NCBI RefSeq assembly: GCF_001040705.1
Contig: NZ_CVQP01000001.1
Coordinates: 736,324-800,323, forward strand
DNA: 64,000 bases
Direction of reading: 5' to 3'
Source: Rhodococcus sp. RD6.2
GTDB taxonomy: Bacteria > Actinomycetota > Actinomycetes > Mycobacteriales > Mycobacteriaceae
Shown here piece by piece: positions 35,200 to 43,532 of this stretch. Made by a program: the position numbers and the translations under genes. Numbering within the stretch: position 1 is the first letter of the stretch; each line of letters opens with the position of its first letter. The notes below the pieces were generated by a model. That model searched no databases, was not told where the DNA came from, and worked only from the letters and a program-made list of their open reading frames with translations.

Positions 35200-35975
35200 C
35201 GGCGCAGTTCCAGCGCCGGGTTCTTCGCCCTCGCCTCGGCGATCCGGGCTGCGCTCACCTCGGTGCGGGCCGTGCCGACCTGCTCGCCGAGCGAGGCGAG
35301 GACCACTCCCATCGGGTCGACGATCATCGAGTTGCCGGACCCGCCGCGGGCGCTCTGGTCGGCGGCGGCGACGTACATGGTGTTCTCGATCGCCCTGGCG
35401 CGGACGAGTGTCGTCCAGTGGTCTTCCTTGAGCGGACCGGGAACCCACTGGGCGGGTAGTGCGAGGACGTCGGCGCCGGCGTCGACGATGCGCCGCGTCA
35501 CCTCGGGGAATCGCAGGTCGTAGCAGGTCTGCATGCCGAAGGTGAGGTCGTCGACGGTGAACGTGGCCGGGGTGGCGATCTCGCCGGCGCGAATGACATC
35601 CGACTCCCGGTAGCCGAATGCGTCGTAGAGGTGGATCTTGCGGTAGACGGCCGCGATCGTGCCGTCCGGTGCGGCGGCCACGAGGGTGTTGGACACGTGG
35701 TCGTCACCGGGTAGCGACTCGTTGACACCCACGACGACGTGCACGCCGAACTCGGATGCGATGCCGAGTATTCCGGTGACGAACGGGCCGTCCAGGGGTT
35801 CGGCGGACGTGACGAGCTGTTCGTCGACCCGGGCTCCGGTGTACATCGCGTACTCGGGTGCGATGACCACCTGTGCGCCGCGGGCCGCGGCCTCCCCGAC
35901 GAGGTTGCGCACCGCTGCGAGGTTTTCGTGCTTGTCGGTGCCGGAGCAGAACTGGGCCACTGCGATTTCGACCAT
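35178..35975 (-). CDS. Carbon-nitrogen hydrolase (nitrilase superfamily)
   Basis: 265 aa. The Glu-Lys-Cys triad is visible: Glu in VIAPEYAMYTG, Lys in YRKIHLYDAFG, Cys in MQTCYDLRFPE. Length and motifs fit the mycobacterial Rv0480c-like branch, close to Nit and omega-amidase proteins that hydrolyse small amides such as deaminated glutathione or alpha-keto-glutaramate; the substrate here is not proven. ATG 35975 has CAGAAT 6 nt upstream (leaderless-like), directly against the trpB2 hairpin. Its 3' end carries a 25-bp tandem duplication. Confidence 0.86.
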   Translation of the reverse strand: MVEIAVAQFCSGTDKHENLAAVRNLVGEAAARGAQVVIAPEYAMYTGARVDEQLVTSAEPLDGPFVTGILGIASEFGVHVVVGVNESLPGDDHVSNTLVAAAPDGTIAAVYRKIHLYDAFGYRESDVIRAGEIATPATFTVDDLTFGMQTCYDLRFPEVTRRIVDAGADVLALPAQWVPGPLKEDHWTTLVRARAIENTMYVAAADQSARGGSGNSMIVDPMGVVLASLGEQVGTARTEVSAARIAEARAKNPALELRRFDVVER

Positions 35976-35984
35976 GGACCCATT

Positions 35985-36016
35985 CTGCCGGGCGACCGTC
36001 GTCGGTCGCCCGGCAG
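35985..36016 (-). terminator. Hairpin between trpB2 and the nitrilase-family gene
   Basis: CTGCCGGGCGACC (35985-35997) pairs perfectly with GGTCGCCCGGCAG (36004-36016) around a 6-base loop, 24 bp after the trpB2 stop. The CAGAAT -10 candidate of the downstream gene begins inside its distal arm. Confidence 0.72.
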
Positions 36017-36039
36017 CGAGGCTCATCCGGGTGGGGCAC

Positions 36040-37323
36040 TCACTCGGCAGTGGAGACGAGGTTGCCTTCCATGTAGGCGTGGTACGCGGGCAGGTCGAGC
36101 ATGCCGTGTCCGGACAGGCCGATGACCAGGACCTCGGGTTCGGTCAGCGTCTTGGCGTACTCGGCGCAGGCCGCGATGGCGTGCGACGACTCCGGAGCGG
36201 GCACGATGCCCTCGGCACGGGCGAACTGGACGCCCGCGGCGAACGAGTCGGTCTGGTCGACGGCCTGGCCGGTGACGTAGCCGAGCTCGACGGTGTGGCT
36301 GAGCAGCGGCGCCATGCCGTGGTAGCGCAGCCCGCCCGCGTGGATCGGGTCCGGGACGAAGTCCTGGCCGAGCGTGTGCATCTTCATCAGCGGCGTCAGT
36401 CCCGCGACGTCACCGTGGTCGTAGCGGTACTCACCCTTGGTGATGGACGGGCACGCGGCCGGCTCGACGGCCATGATCCGCGTGTTCGCGCGGCCGTGCA
36501 GGACCTCGCGGATGAACGGGAACGCCAGGCCGGCGAGGTTGGAACCGCCTCCTGCGCACCCGAACACGACGTCGGCGTTCTCCTCGCCCGCGGCGCGGAG
36601 CTGCTCGACCGCTTCGAGGCCGATGACGGTCTGGTGCAGGACAACGTGATTGAGGACGCTGCCGAGTGCGTAGCGGGTCTGCGGGTCCGATGCCGCGACC
36701 TCGATGGCTTCGGACACGGCGATGCCGAGGCTGCCCGGGGTGTCCGGGAACTCCTCGAGGATCTTGCGGCCGGACGCGGTGAGGGGCGAGGGGCTCGGAT
36801 GCACCGTGCCGCCGTAGGTCTCCATGAGGAAGCGGCGGTAGGGCTTCGAGTCGTACGACGCCCGCACCTGCCACACCTCGAGGTCGATGCCGAACTTCGC
36901 GCAGGCGAACGACAGTGCGGAGCCCCACTGGCCCGCGCCGGTTTCGGTGGTGATCTTGGTGACGCCGTCCTGGGCGTTGTAGTACGCCTGCGCGACCGCG
37001 GTGTTGGTCTTGTGACTGCCGACGGGGCTCACGCCCTCGTACTTGACGTAGATCCGTGCCGGGGTGCCGAGCGCCTTCTCGAATTCGCGAGCCCGGATCA
37101 GCGGCGCGGGACGCCACGTCTTGTAGACCTCACGGATCGGCTCGGGGATCTCGATGTACTGCTCGGTGGCCGCCTCCTGCGCGATGAGCGCGGACGGGAA
37201 CAGGGCCTCGAGATCCGAGGGCGTGACCGGCTCCCTGGTCCCCGGGTGCAGGTGCGGCGGCGGCGGGACCGGCAGGTCAGCCGCGATGTTGTACCAGTGG
37301 GTGGGGATCGGCGTGTCGGACAC
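36040..37323 (-). CDS. trpB2: TrpB2-type tryptophan synthase beta-like enzyme
   Basis: 427 aa PLP enzyme. The PLP Lys is in [13 protein letters not shown] near residue 105, with the glycine loop [13 protein letters not shown] and ending [18 protein letters not shown]. The N-terminal extension [20 protein letters not shown] is specific to TrpB2, the branch that works with serine or phosphoserine and often lacks a neighbouring trpA, as here. It makes tryptophan from indole plus a serine derivative, probably as salvage. Divergent from the DEAD-box helicase. A strong hairpin follows. Confidence 0.9.
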   Translation of the reverse strand: MSDTPIPTHWYNIAADLPVPPPPHLHPGTREPVTPSDLEALFPSALIAQEAATEQYIEIPEPIREVYKTWRPAPLIRAREFEKALGTPARIYVKYEGVSPVGSHKTNTAVAQAYYNAQDGVTKITTETGAGQWGSALSFACAKFGIDLEVWQVRASYDSKPYRRFLMETYGGTVHPSPSPLTASGRKILEEFPDTPGSLGIAVSEAIEVAASDPQTRYALGSVLNHVVLHQTVIGLEAVEQLRAAGEENADVVFGCAGGGSNLAGLAFPFIREVLHGRANTRIMAVEPAACPSITKGEYRYDHGDVAGLTPLMKMHTLGQDFVPDPIHAGGLRYHGMAPLLSHTVELGYVTGQAVDQTDSFAAGVQFARAEGIVPAPESSHAIAACAEYAKTLTEPEVLVIGLSGHGMLDLPAYHAYMEGNLVSTAE

Positions 37324-37452
37324 GGGCGCTCCTGGGGGTGGTCGAGAGGCGGATGCTGACCCGCATTGTGCCGGTGTTCGTGATCAGGGTTAACGGGGGT
37401 GGGTGGCTTCGAGTCGGCCGCACTCCGGTCGATCGACTAAACTCCAGGTGAA

Positions 37453-39201
37453 ATGAGTGACACCGAGCAGAACCCCGAGCCGGAAACCGACAGCACAACC
37501 TTTGCCGACCTCGGCATCGACGATCGGGTGCTTCGGGCACTGAGCGACGTCGGGTACGAGTCGCCGTCGCCGATCCAGGCAGCCACCATCCCGCCGCTGA
37601 TGGCAGGCAACGACGTTGTCGGCCTCGCCCAGACCGGAACCGGTAAGACGGCCGCGTTCGCCGTCCCGATCCTGTCCCGCATCGACACCGACCAGAAGCG
37701 GCCGCAGGCGCTGGTGCTCGCACCGACCCGCGAGCTGGCGCTGCAGGTGGCCGAGGCGTTCGGCAAGTACTCCGCGCACATTCCCGGCCTGCAGGTGCTG
37801 CCGATCTACGGCGGTCAGTCCTACGGAGTCCAGCTGTCCGGCCTGCGGCGCGGCGCGCAGGTCATCGTCGGCACGCCCGGTCGCGTGATCGACCACCTGG
37901 AGAAGGGCACCCTCGACCTCTCGCACCTGGACTACCTGGTGCTCGACGAGGCCGACGAGATGCTGAAGATGGGCTTCCAGGAGGACGTCGAGAAGATCCT
38001 CGCGGAAACCCCGGAATACAAGCAGGTCGCGCTGTTCTCCGCGACGATGCCGCCCGCGATTCGCAAGATCTCCAAGCAGTACCTGCACGATCCGGTCGAG
38101 ATCACCGTCAAGGGCAAGACGTCGACCGCAACGAACATCACGCAGCGGTGGGTGCAGGTCGCGCACCAGCGCAAGCTCGACGCCCTGACCCGGATCCTCG
38201 AGGTCGAGGCGTTCGAGGCGATGATCATCTTCGTCCGCACCAAGCAGGCCACCGAAGACCTCGCGGAACGGCTTCGTGCACGCGGATTCTCGGCCGCCGC
38301 GATCAACGGCGACATCGTTCAGGCGCAGCGTGAGCGGACCATCGGCCAGCTCAAGTCCGGTGCCCTCGACATTCTCGTCGCCACCGATGTCGCGGCCCGC
38401 GGCCTCGACGTCGACCGCATCTCGCATGTCGTCAACTACGACATCCCGCACGACACCGAGTCGTACGTGCACCGCATCGGCCGTACCGGCCGAGCCGGGC
38501 GCACCGGCGACGCCTTGCTGTTCGTGGCTCCGCGCGAACGGCACCTGCTCAAGGCGATCGAGCGGGCTACCCGGCAGCCGCTGACCGAGATGCAGTTGCC
38601 GACCGTCGAGGACGTCAACGCGCAGCGTGTCTCGAAGTTCGGTGACTCGATCACCGCGTCCCTGAACTCCGACAACCTCGCACTGTTCCGTCGGATGATC
38701 GAGGACTACGAGCGCGAGCACGACGTCCCGCTCGCCGACATCGCGGCGGCACTCGCCGTGCAGTCCCGTGACGGCGACGCGTTCCTGATGGAACCGGAGC
38801 CGCCGGCCCCGCCGCGCAAGGAACGGGAACCTCGCGAGCGACCGCCGCGCAAGTTCGACGAGGGACCGAAGATCAACCGCGACGGTCAGGAGCTGGCGAC
38901 GTACCGGATCGCGGTCGGCAAGCGGCATCGGGTGGTTCCGGGCGCGATCGTCGGTGCCATCGCCAACGAGGGCGGTCTGCGTCGCAGCGACTTCGGGCAC
39001 ATCAGCATCCGGCCGGACCACAGCCTCGTCGAACTGCCCGCGGACCTCGCGAACGAGACCCTCGAGGCGCTGCGCAGCACCCGGATCTCCGGTGTCCTGA
39101 TCCAGCTCACCCCCGACTCGGGTCCGCCCGGGCAGCGGCCGCAGCACGGCAAGGGCAAGCCGCGTTTCGACAAGGGCAAGCCCAAGCGCGACCGCTACTG
39201 A
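37453..39201 (+). CDS. deaD: DEAD-box ATP-dependent RNA helicase (DeaD/CsdA-like)
   Basis: 582 aa. Motifs in order: AQTGTGKT (59-66), PTREL, TPGR, VLDEADEML, SAT, then IVATDVAARGLD and HRIGRTGRAGR. A C-terminal DbpA-type RNA-binding domain (YRIAVGKRHRVVPGAIVGAI) and a basic Arg/Lys/Pro tail follow, as in CsdA/DeaD proteins. It unwinds structured RNA in ribosome assembly and mRNA decay, notably in the cold. TAAACT at 37438-37443 is a probable -10 box; the 5' leader would be only a few bases. Convergent with the SARP gene, 12 bp apart. Confidence 0.92.
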   Translation: MSDTEQNPEPETDSTTFADLGIDDRVLRALSDVGYESPSPIQAATIPPLMAGNDVVGLAQTGTGKTAAFAVPILSRIDTDQKRPQALVLAPTRELALQVAEAFGKYSAHIPGLQVLPIYGGQSYGVQLSGLRRGAQVIVGTPGRVIDHLEKGTLDLSHLDYLVLDEADEMLKMGFQEDVEKILAETPEYKQVALFSATMPPAIRKISKQYLHDPVEITVKGKTSTATNITQRWVQVAHQRKLDALTRILEVEAFEAMIIFVRTKQATEDLAERLRARGFSAAAINGDIVQAQRERTIGQLKSGALDILVATDVAARGLDVDRISHVVNYDIPHDTESYVHRIGRTGRAGRTGDALLFVAPRERHLLKAIERATRQPLTEMQLPTVEDVNAQRVSKFGDSITASLNSDNLALFRRMIEDYEREHDVPLADIAAALAVQSRDGDAFLMEPEPPAPPRKEREPRERPPRKFDEGPKINRDGQELATYRIAVGKRHRVVPGAIVGAIANEGGLRRSDFGHISIRPDHSLVELPADLANETLEALRSTRISGVLIQLTPDSGPPGQRPQHGKGKPRFDKGKPKRDRY

Positions 39202-39213
39202 CCTCTCGGAGGG

Positions 39214-42093
39214 TCACACCGGGGTCGTCGCCACCAGCGCAGTCACCTCGTCTCGTGTCAGCGCGGCACCCCGTTCCCAGCCGTTCGTGAGTTCGGCGGG
39301 GGACAGGGCCGCGCGGATCTCGGCGTCGTAGCGGGCCAGGTCTATCGGATCCATCGCGGCGGGCCGGTACCCGATCGGTGCACCGCGGTTCTCGACGACT
39401 CCTGTGAGCAACGCGGCCCGGTCGCGATCGCCGCGGCGTAGCGCTGCGTAGGCGAGTGTCGCCACCGCGACGAGCCACGACGTGACGTCCTCGTTGTCCA
39501 CGCACACGCGAACCATGCGAGCGAGCTTCTCCTCGGCCGGTCCGCCGTGCCGGTCCTGCGCGAGGTCCACCTTCGCACCGATCCACAGGGCCGACGCCTC
39601 GCACCAGCCGTAGCCGCATCCGGCGGCGACGGCGACGGACTCGTCGAGGTGCAGTGCGGCGGAGGCGTGGTCGCCCGCCCGGAAGTCGACGGTGCCGAGG
39701 CACATCAGGGCCTCGGCGGCGGTGAACGGCCGCTCCGCACCCAGTCCGAAGTCGAGCGACGCCCTCGCGTGCGCGCGAGCCTGGTCGACGAGGCCCGAAC
39801 CGGCTTCGAAGAACGCGAGCGTCGACTCGGCGTCGGCGCGGGCCACCGGATCGGTGACCTGCGCGGCCAGGTCGGTCAGCAGTCCGAACGCGGTGAACAG
39901 GCCGGGGAGGTCGCCTGCCAGGTAGTGGATGACGACCGCGCCCGCGACGGCCCGCGCATGGACCGGCAGCGCGGCCGATGCCGCGCCGTGCGGCGTCATC
40001 GCGGGGGCAAGCCACCGGATCGCCTCGGCGACGTGTCCGCCCCGGTACCAGTACCAGTAGACACCGCCGGCGATACGCAGGTATGTGTCGATCTCGTCCT
40101 CGCTGGCAGTCAACGCGGCACGGACGTTCGCGATCTCCCGCTCCATCCGGTGCATCCACCGTGAACTGTCGCGTCCGCGGAGGCCGACGAAGGCGGCATC
40201 GGCGAGTTCGCAGATCCAGTCGATGTGCGCGCGACGCAGGGTGGTGGTCAGGGAGGGGGCGCGGACGAGTGCCGCGTAGCCGCGCATCGTCTCGAGCATC
40301 CGGTATCGGCGGGGGTCGCCGCCCACCACCGAGACCAGCGACTTGTCCACGAGGGAAGCGAGATTCGTCAGCAACCCGGTATCGCCGACGACGACCCGCG
40401 CGGAATCGAGATCGAAGCCGCCTTCGAAGACTGCCAGCGACTGGAACAGTCGCTGCTCCGGTTCGGTGAGCGTCTGGTACGACCACTCGACGGCGGCGAG
40501 CATCGTGGTGTGGCGCGCGGTGGTACGGGGGCCGCCGCGGAGCAGGGCGAATCGGTCGTCGACGAGTTCGACCAGCTGCCGCACCGACAGCGTGCGGCAC
40601 TGGGCGGCGGCGAGCTCGATCGCCAGGGGCATGCCGTCCAGTTCGGCGCAGAGCCGGGTCAGCAGTGCGCGCTCGGTGTCGTCGGGGTCGAAGGTGCCGA
40701 GGTGGGCGGCGGCGCGGGTGACGAAGAGTGCGACGTCGTCGCCGCCGTCCAGGGGAGGGACCTCGTAGGCGAATTCCCCAGCGGCGAACAGCGCTTCGCG
40801 ACTGGTGGTGAGGACACGGATGGTCGGGCAGCGGGTGAGGATCGCGGTGACGACGTCGGCAACCTCGGCCACGACCTGTTCGCAGTTGTCGAGAACGAGG
40901 ATCGTGTCGCGGCCACGAAGGACCTCGGCGATGCCGTCGACACCGCCGGACACGGTGAGCCCGAGCGCTGTCGCGAGCGCGTCGGCAACCTGGTCTGTGT
41001 CGCGGGCGCCCGCCAGTTCCACCAGCCAGGGACCGTCCGCGTCGGTCCGGGCCCTGGCCAGTTCGAGCGCCAGTCGCGTCTTCCCCATGCCACCGGGCCC
41101 GGTGAGCGTGACGAGGCGGTGCGTACCGAGCAGATCGGCCAGTTCGCGGAGTTGCGTGTGCCGTCCCACCAGCGGGGTCAGGGCGAGCGGGATGTTGTGG
41201 GCGAACGGATCCGGAGCCCGGGCCGGTGAGGGGGCGGGCTCCGCGACGGTTGCCGGGGTCGTGACTGGCACCGGGGTTGTGACGGGTGCCGGGTTCGGGT
41301 GTGTCAGGTGGGCGTCGTGGGCGAGGATCGACGCCTGCAGTGCGAGCAGGCTGGGCCTCGGATCGGTGCCGAGTTCCTCGGCGAGGGTTTCCCGGGCCCG
41401 CCGTAGAGCGTCGAGCGCGTCACCGGGGCGTCCCGCGAGGTAGTGCGCCCGCGCCAGCAGTTCCCAGGCGCGCTCGCGGAGTGGGTGACTGCGCGTCACG
41501 ACATCGAGTTGTGCTGCTGCCCAAGCATGTTCACCGAGTTTCAAGGCCGCCTCCATGCGGTCCTCGGTGGCGTCGAGTCGGAGCGCGTCGAGTCGGCGTG
41601 CCTCCGTCGTGACCGTGCCCGATTCGGTGACATCCGCGTAGGCATCGCCGCGCCAGTGGTCGAGTGCAGCGTCGAGGGTGTCCGCGGCTGCGCCGGACTC
41701 GCCCCGCGCCAACAGGTTTCGTCCCTCACCTGCAAGCGCGGTGAACTGCTGCCAGTCGGTGGCGTCCGGATCGAGTGCGTATCCGTTGCCGCGTCGCACG
41801 AGCACGCGGGAGTGTGCACCGGGACGGGCCGGGTCGAACACCTTGCGCATTCGCGCGACGTACCCCTGCAATGTCAGCTTCGCCGTCCGCGGCGGCGCCT
41901 CGCCCCACAGGTCGTCGATCAGGGCGTCGTCGGTGACGACGTCCCCGCCAGCGACCGCCAGCCGCGACAACAGGGCCCGGGGGACGGGCCCGCCGACCGA
42001 CACGTCCGCGTCGCCGACCAGAACCCGTACCGGTCCGAGAACCTGCAGGTAGACCGAGGTCGGTGGCGGCAGCGGAGTACTCGGTTCGGACAT
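39214..42093 (-). CDS. SARP/AfsR-type regulator with NB-ARC ATPase
   Basis: 959 aa. An OmpR-like winged helix covers residues 15-100 (LGPVRVLVGDADVSVGG; LIDDLWGEAPPRTAK) and a bacterial transcriptional activator domain runs to about 255. A Pro/Ala/Thr linker leads to an STAND/NB-ARC ATPase with P-loop LTGPGGMGKTRLAL near 328 and ILVLDNCEQV, then TPR-like helical repeats. These regulators activate antibiotic and peptide clusters. ATG 42093 is favoured because TATGCT ends 7 nt upstream (leaderless). Three heptamer repeats at 11-bp period lie just upstream, in the region shared with the divergent peptide operon, its likely target. Confidence 0.87.
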   Translation of the reverse strand: MSEPSTPLPPPTSVYLQVLGPVRVLVGDADVSVGGPVPRALLSRLAVAGGDVVTDDALIDDLWGEAPPRTAKLTLQGYVARMRKVFDPARPGAHSRVLVRRGNGYALDPDATDWQQFTALAGEGRNLLARGESGAAADTLDAALDHWRGDAYADVTESGTVTTEARRLDALRLDATEDRMEAALKLGEHAWAAAQLDVVTRSHPLRERAWELLARAHYLAGRPGDALDALRRARETLAEELGTDPRPSLLALQASILAHDAHLTHPNPAPVTTPVPVTTPATVAEPAPSPARAPDPFAHNIPLALTPLVGRHTQLRELADLLGTHRLVTLTGPGGMGKTRLALELARARTDADGPWLVELAGARDTDQVADALATALGLTVSGGVDGIAEVLRGRDTILVLDNCEQVVAEVADVVTAILTRCPTIRVLTTSREALFAAGEFAYEVPPLDGGDDVALFVTRAAAHLGTFDPDDTERALLTRLCAELDGMPLAIELAAAQCRTLSVRQLVELVDDRFALLRGGPRTTARHTTMLAAVEWSYQTLTEPEQRLFQSLAVFEGGFDLDSARVVVGDTGLLTNLASLVDKSLVSVVGGDPRRYRMLETMRGYAALVRAPSLTTTLRRAHIDWICELADAAFVGLRGRDSSRWMHRMEREIANVRAALTASEDEIDTYLRIAGGVYWYWYRGGHVAEAIRWLAPAMTPHGAASAALPVHARAVAGAVVIHYLAGDLPGLFTAFGLLTDLAAQVTDPVARADAESTLAFFEAGSGLVDQARAHARASLDFGLGAERPFTAAEALMCLGTVDFRAGDHASAALHLDESVAVAAGCGYGWCEASALWIGAKVDLAQDRHGGPAEEKLARMVRVCVDNEDVTSWLVAVATLAYAALRRGDRDRAALLTGVVENRGAPIGYRPAAMDPIDLARYDAEIRAALSPAELTNGWERGAALTRDEVTALVATTPV

Positions 42094-42116
42094 GGCGATC
42101 AGCATAGATTTCGGTC

Positions 42117-42145
42117 TGCCAGTGAACTGCAAGTGGACTGCAAGT
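42117..42145. promoter_or_regulatory. SARP box: three heptamer direct repeats, 11-bp period
   Basis: TGCCAGT-gaac-TGCAAGT-ggac-TGCAAGT. Heptamers separated by 4 bp are the known SARP recognition layout. Read toward the SARP gene, the last repeat ends 10 bp before the TATGCT -10 candidate (42101-42106); toward the peptide operon no clear -10 box follows within 10 bp. Confidence 0.75.
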
Positions 42146-42237
42146 GGGGCGAAGCGCACGCCCAGTCGATTCCAAACGGTGCCGGGCATCGTCTGTCGTG
42201 TCGGAAACGCCGACACCGTCCAACGAAGGAGAACGAC

Positions 42238-42393
42238 ATGCGCAACACCACCATCACCGAGATCACCCCGGCCGGCGCCGAGCTGAACGAGGCGCAGCTG
42301 GCGTCCGTGGCAGGCGGCATGCGCGACCGCGGCCGCTCCAGCAAGGTGATCGACGTCGTCGACGGCTGGACCGGAACCGACGCCGACTTCTGA
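42238..42393 (+). CDS. RiPP precursor peptide with Gly-Gly leader (graspetide-like)
   Basis: 51 aa. Leader residues 1-27 end in LNEAQLASVAGG, a double-glycine processing site for C39 peptidases. The core, residues 28-51, has nucleophiles Ser34, Ser35, Lys36, Thr45 and Thr47, and acidic partners Asp30, Asp39, Asp42, Asp48 and Asp50, suiting ester and amide cross-links made by ATP-grasp ligases. No TxKxPSD microviridin motif and no Cys are present. GAAGGAG lies 6 nt before the ATG. The maturation genes follow after a strong hairpin. Function of the product unknown. Confidence 0.8.
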   Translation: MRNTTITEITPAGAELNEAQLASVAGGMRDRGRSSKVIDVVDGWTGTDADF

Positions 42394-42409
42394 TCGGTAG
42401 GCACCGTCG

Positions 42410-42439
42410 GGGGGTGCCGCCCGAAAGGGTGGCACCCCC
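42410..42439 (+). terminator. GAAA-capped hairpin between precursor and ATP-grasp genes
   Basis: GGGGGTGCC pairs with GGCACCCCC, then a G-U pair, then CCC with GGG closing a GAAA tetraloop at 42423-42426: a 13-bp stem. It starts 16 bp after the precursor stop and is not followed by a U tract, so partial termination or 3'-end protection is more likely than full termination. Confidence 0.75.
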
Positions 42440-42515
42440 TGGGCCCGGCTCCCGGCGGGCGCCGATCGGCCCGCTGCCGCCCCACCGTTCCCGACCAACT
42501 GCGAGGAAGACACCG

Positions 42516-43532
42516 ATGTCCACCGACGTCCTCGTCCTGACCCAGCCCGGTGACACTCATGCCGACGCGGTGACGCGGCGACTGGTGGCGTCCGGAGCTT
42601 CCGTCACGACCTTCGATCCCGCCGAGTTCCCCTCGGCGGCAACACTGTCGCTGCACCTGTCGCCTGCAGGTGCGATCCGCCGAACGCTGCTGCGTGGACG
42701 GGACCGCGTCGACCTCGATCGCGTCGATGCGGTGTGGTTCCGTCGCCCGCAGGATCCGCGCCCCCACGACGAGATCACCGATCCCGAGGTCCGCGAGTAC
42801 GTCGAGCAGGAGTGTGAGGCATTCGCGGGAGCGCTGTGGGACGACCTGGACGCGCTCGCCGTCCCCGGAACCCGCGCCGACATCCGGCTCGCGGGCCGCA
42901 AGCAGACGCAACTGCGTCTCGCGGGCCGGCTCGGATTCGAACTGCCACCCACGCTGCTCACGACGGACCCCGACGAGTTCCTCGACTTCTGGGACGCCCA
43001 CGAGGGCCGGGTCGTCACCAAGCCACTGCAGCGGTCGTGGCTGATCCGCGGCGACGAGAGCTATGCGCGGATGGCCGAATCCGCGACCACCGTCGACGTC
43101 GCGTCGGCGGAGTCCATGCGACTGTGCCCGCTGATCGTGCAGGCCTACGTCCCCAAACGGGTCGAACTGCGGGTGACCGTCGTCGGCACCCGCGTCTTCG
43201 CAGCCGAGATCCACAGTCAGGACAGCAATCACACCCGCCTCGACTGGCGCTGCTACGACCCGTCGACCACCCGTCACGGTGTGCACGCACTACCCGGTGA
43301 CGTGATGCGGCGGTGCGTTCTGCTCGTCGCGGAACTCGGCCTGCGGTACGGGGCGATCGACCTGATCCTCACGCCGGACGGCCGCTACGTGTTCCTCGAG
43401 GTCAACCCGTCCGGCCAGTGGCTGTGGATCGAGGACGCCACCGGCCTCCCCATCTCCGAGGCGATCGCGGACCTGTTGCGGTCCGGCGCCGACCGACACC
43501 TACCGAACCCCGTGAGCGGAGCGCTGTCATGA
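42516..43532 (+). CDS. MvdC/MvdD-like ATP-grasp peptide ligase
   Basis: 338 aa. It matches the ATP-grasp RiPP maturases of microviridin-type pathways: RVDAVWFRRPQDPRPHDE early, the AGRKQTQLRLAGRLGFELPP lid region, VQAYVPKRVELRVTVVGTRV with FAAEIHSQDSNHTRLDWR, and the metal/ATP site VFLEVNPSGQWLWIE near residue 295. It would use ATP to activate core Asp side chains and form esters with Ser/Thr or amides with Lys. GAGGAAG lies about 7 nt before ATG 42516. The stop overlaps the next ATG (ATGA). Confidence 0.87.
   Translation: MSTDVLVLTQPGDTHADAVTRRLVASGASVTTFDPAEFPSAATLSLHLSPAGAIRRTLLRGRDRVDLDRVDAVWFRRPQDPRPHDEITDPEVREYVEQECEAFAGALWDDLDALAVPGTRADIRLAGRKQTQLRLAGRLGFELPPTLLTTDPDEFLDFWDAHEGRVVTKPLQRSWLIRGDESYARMAESATTVDVASAESMRLCPLIVQAYVPKRVELRVTVVGTRVFAAEIHSQDSNHTRLDWRCYDPSTTRHGVHALPGDVMRRCVLLVAELGLRYGAIDLILTPDGRYVFLEVNPSGQWLWIEDATGLPISEAIADLLRSGADRHLPNPVSGALS

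Noticed and set aside
42238-42393. Precursor considered as a lanthipeptide or lasso peptide
   Set aside because: The core has no Cys, and the operon lacks LanB/LanM, lasso cyclase and B-protein genes; the ATP-grasp gene points to graspetide-like chemistry.
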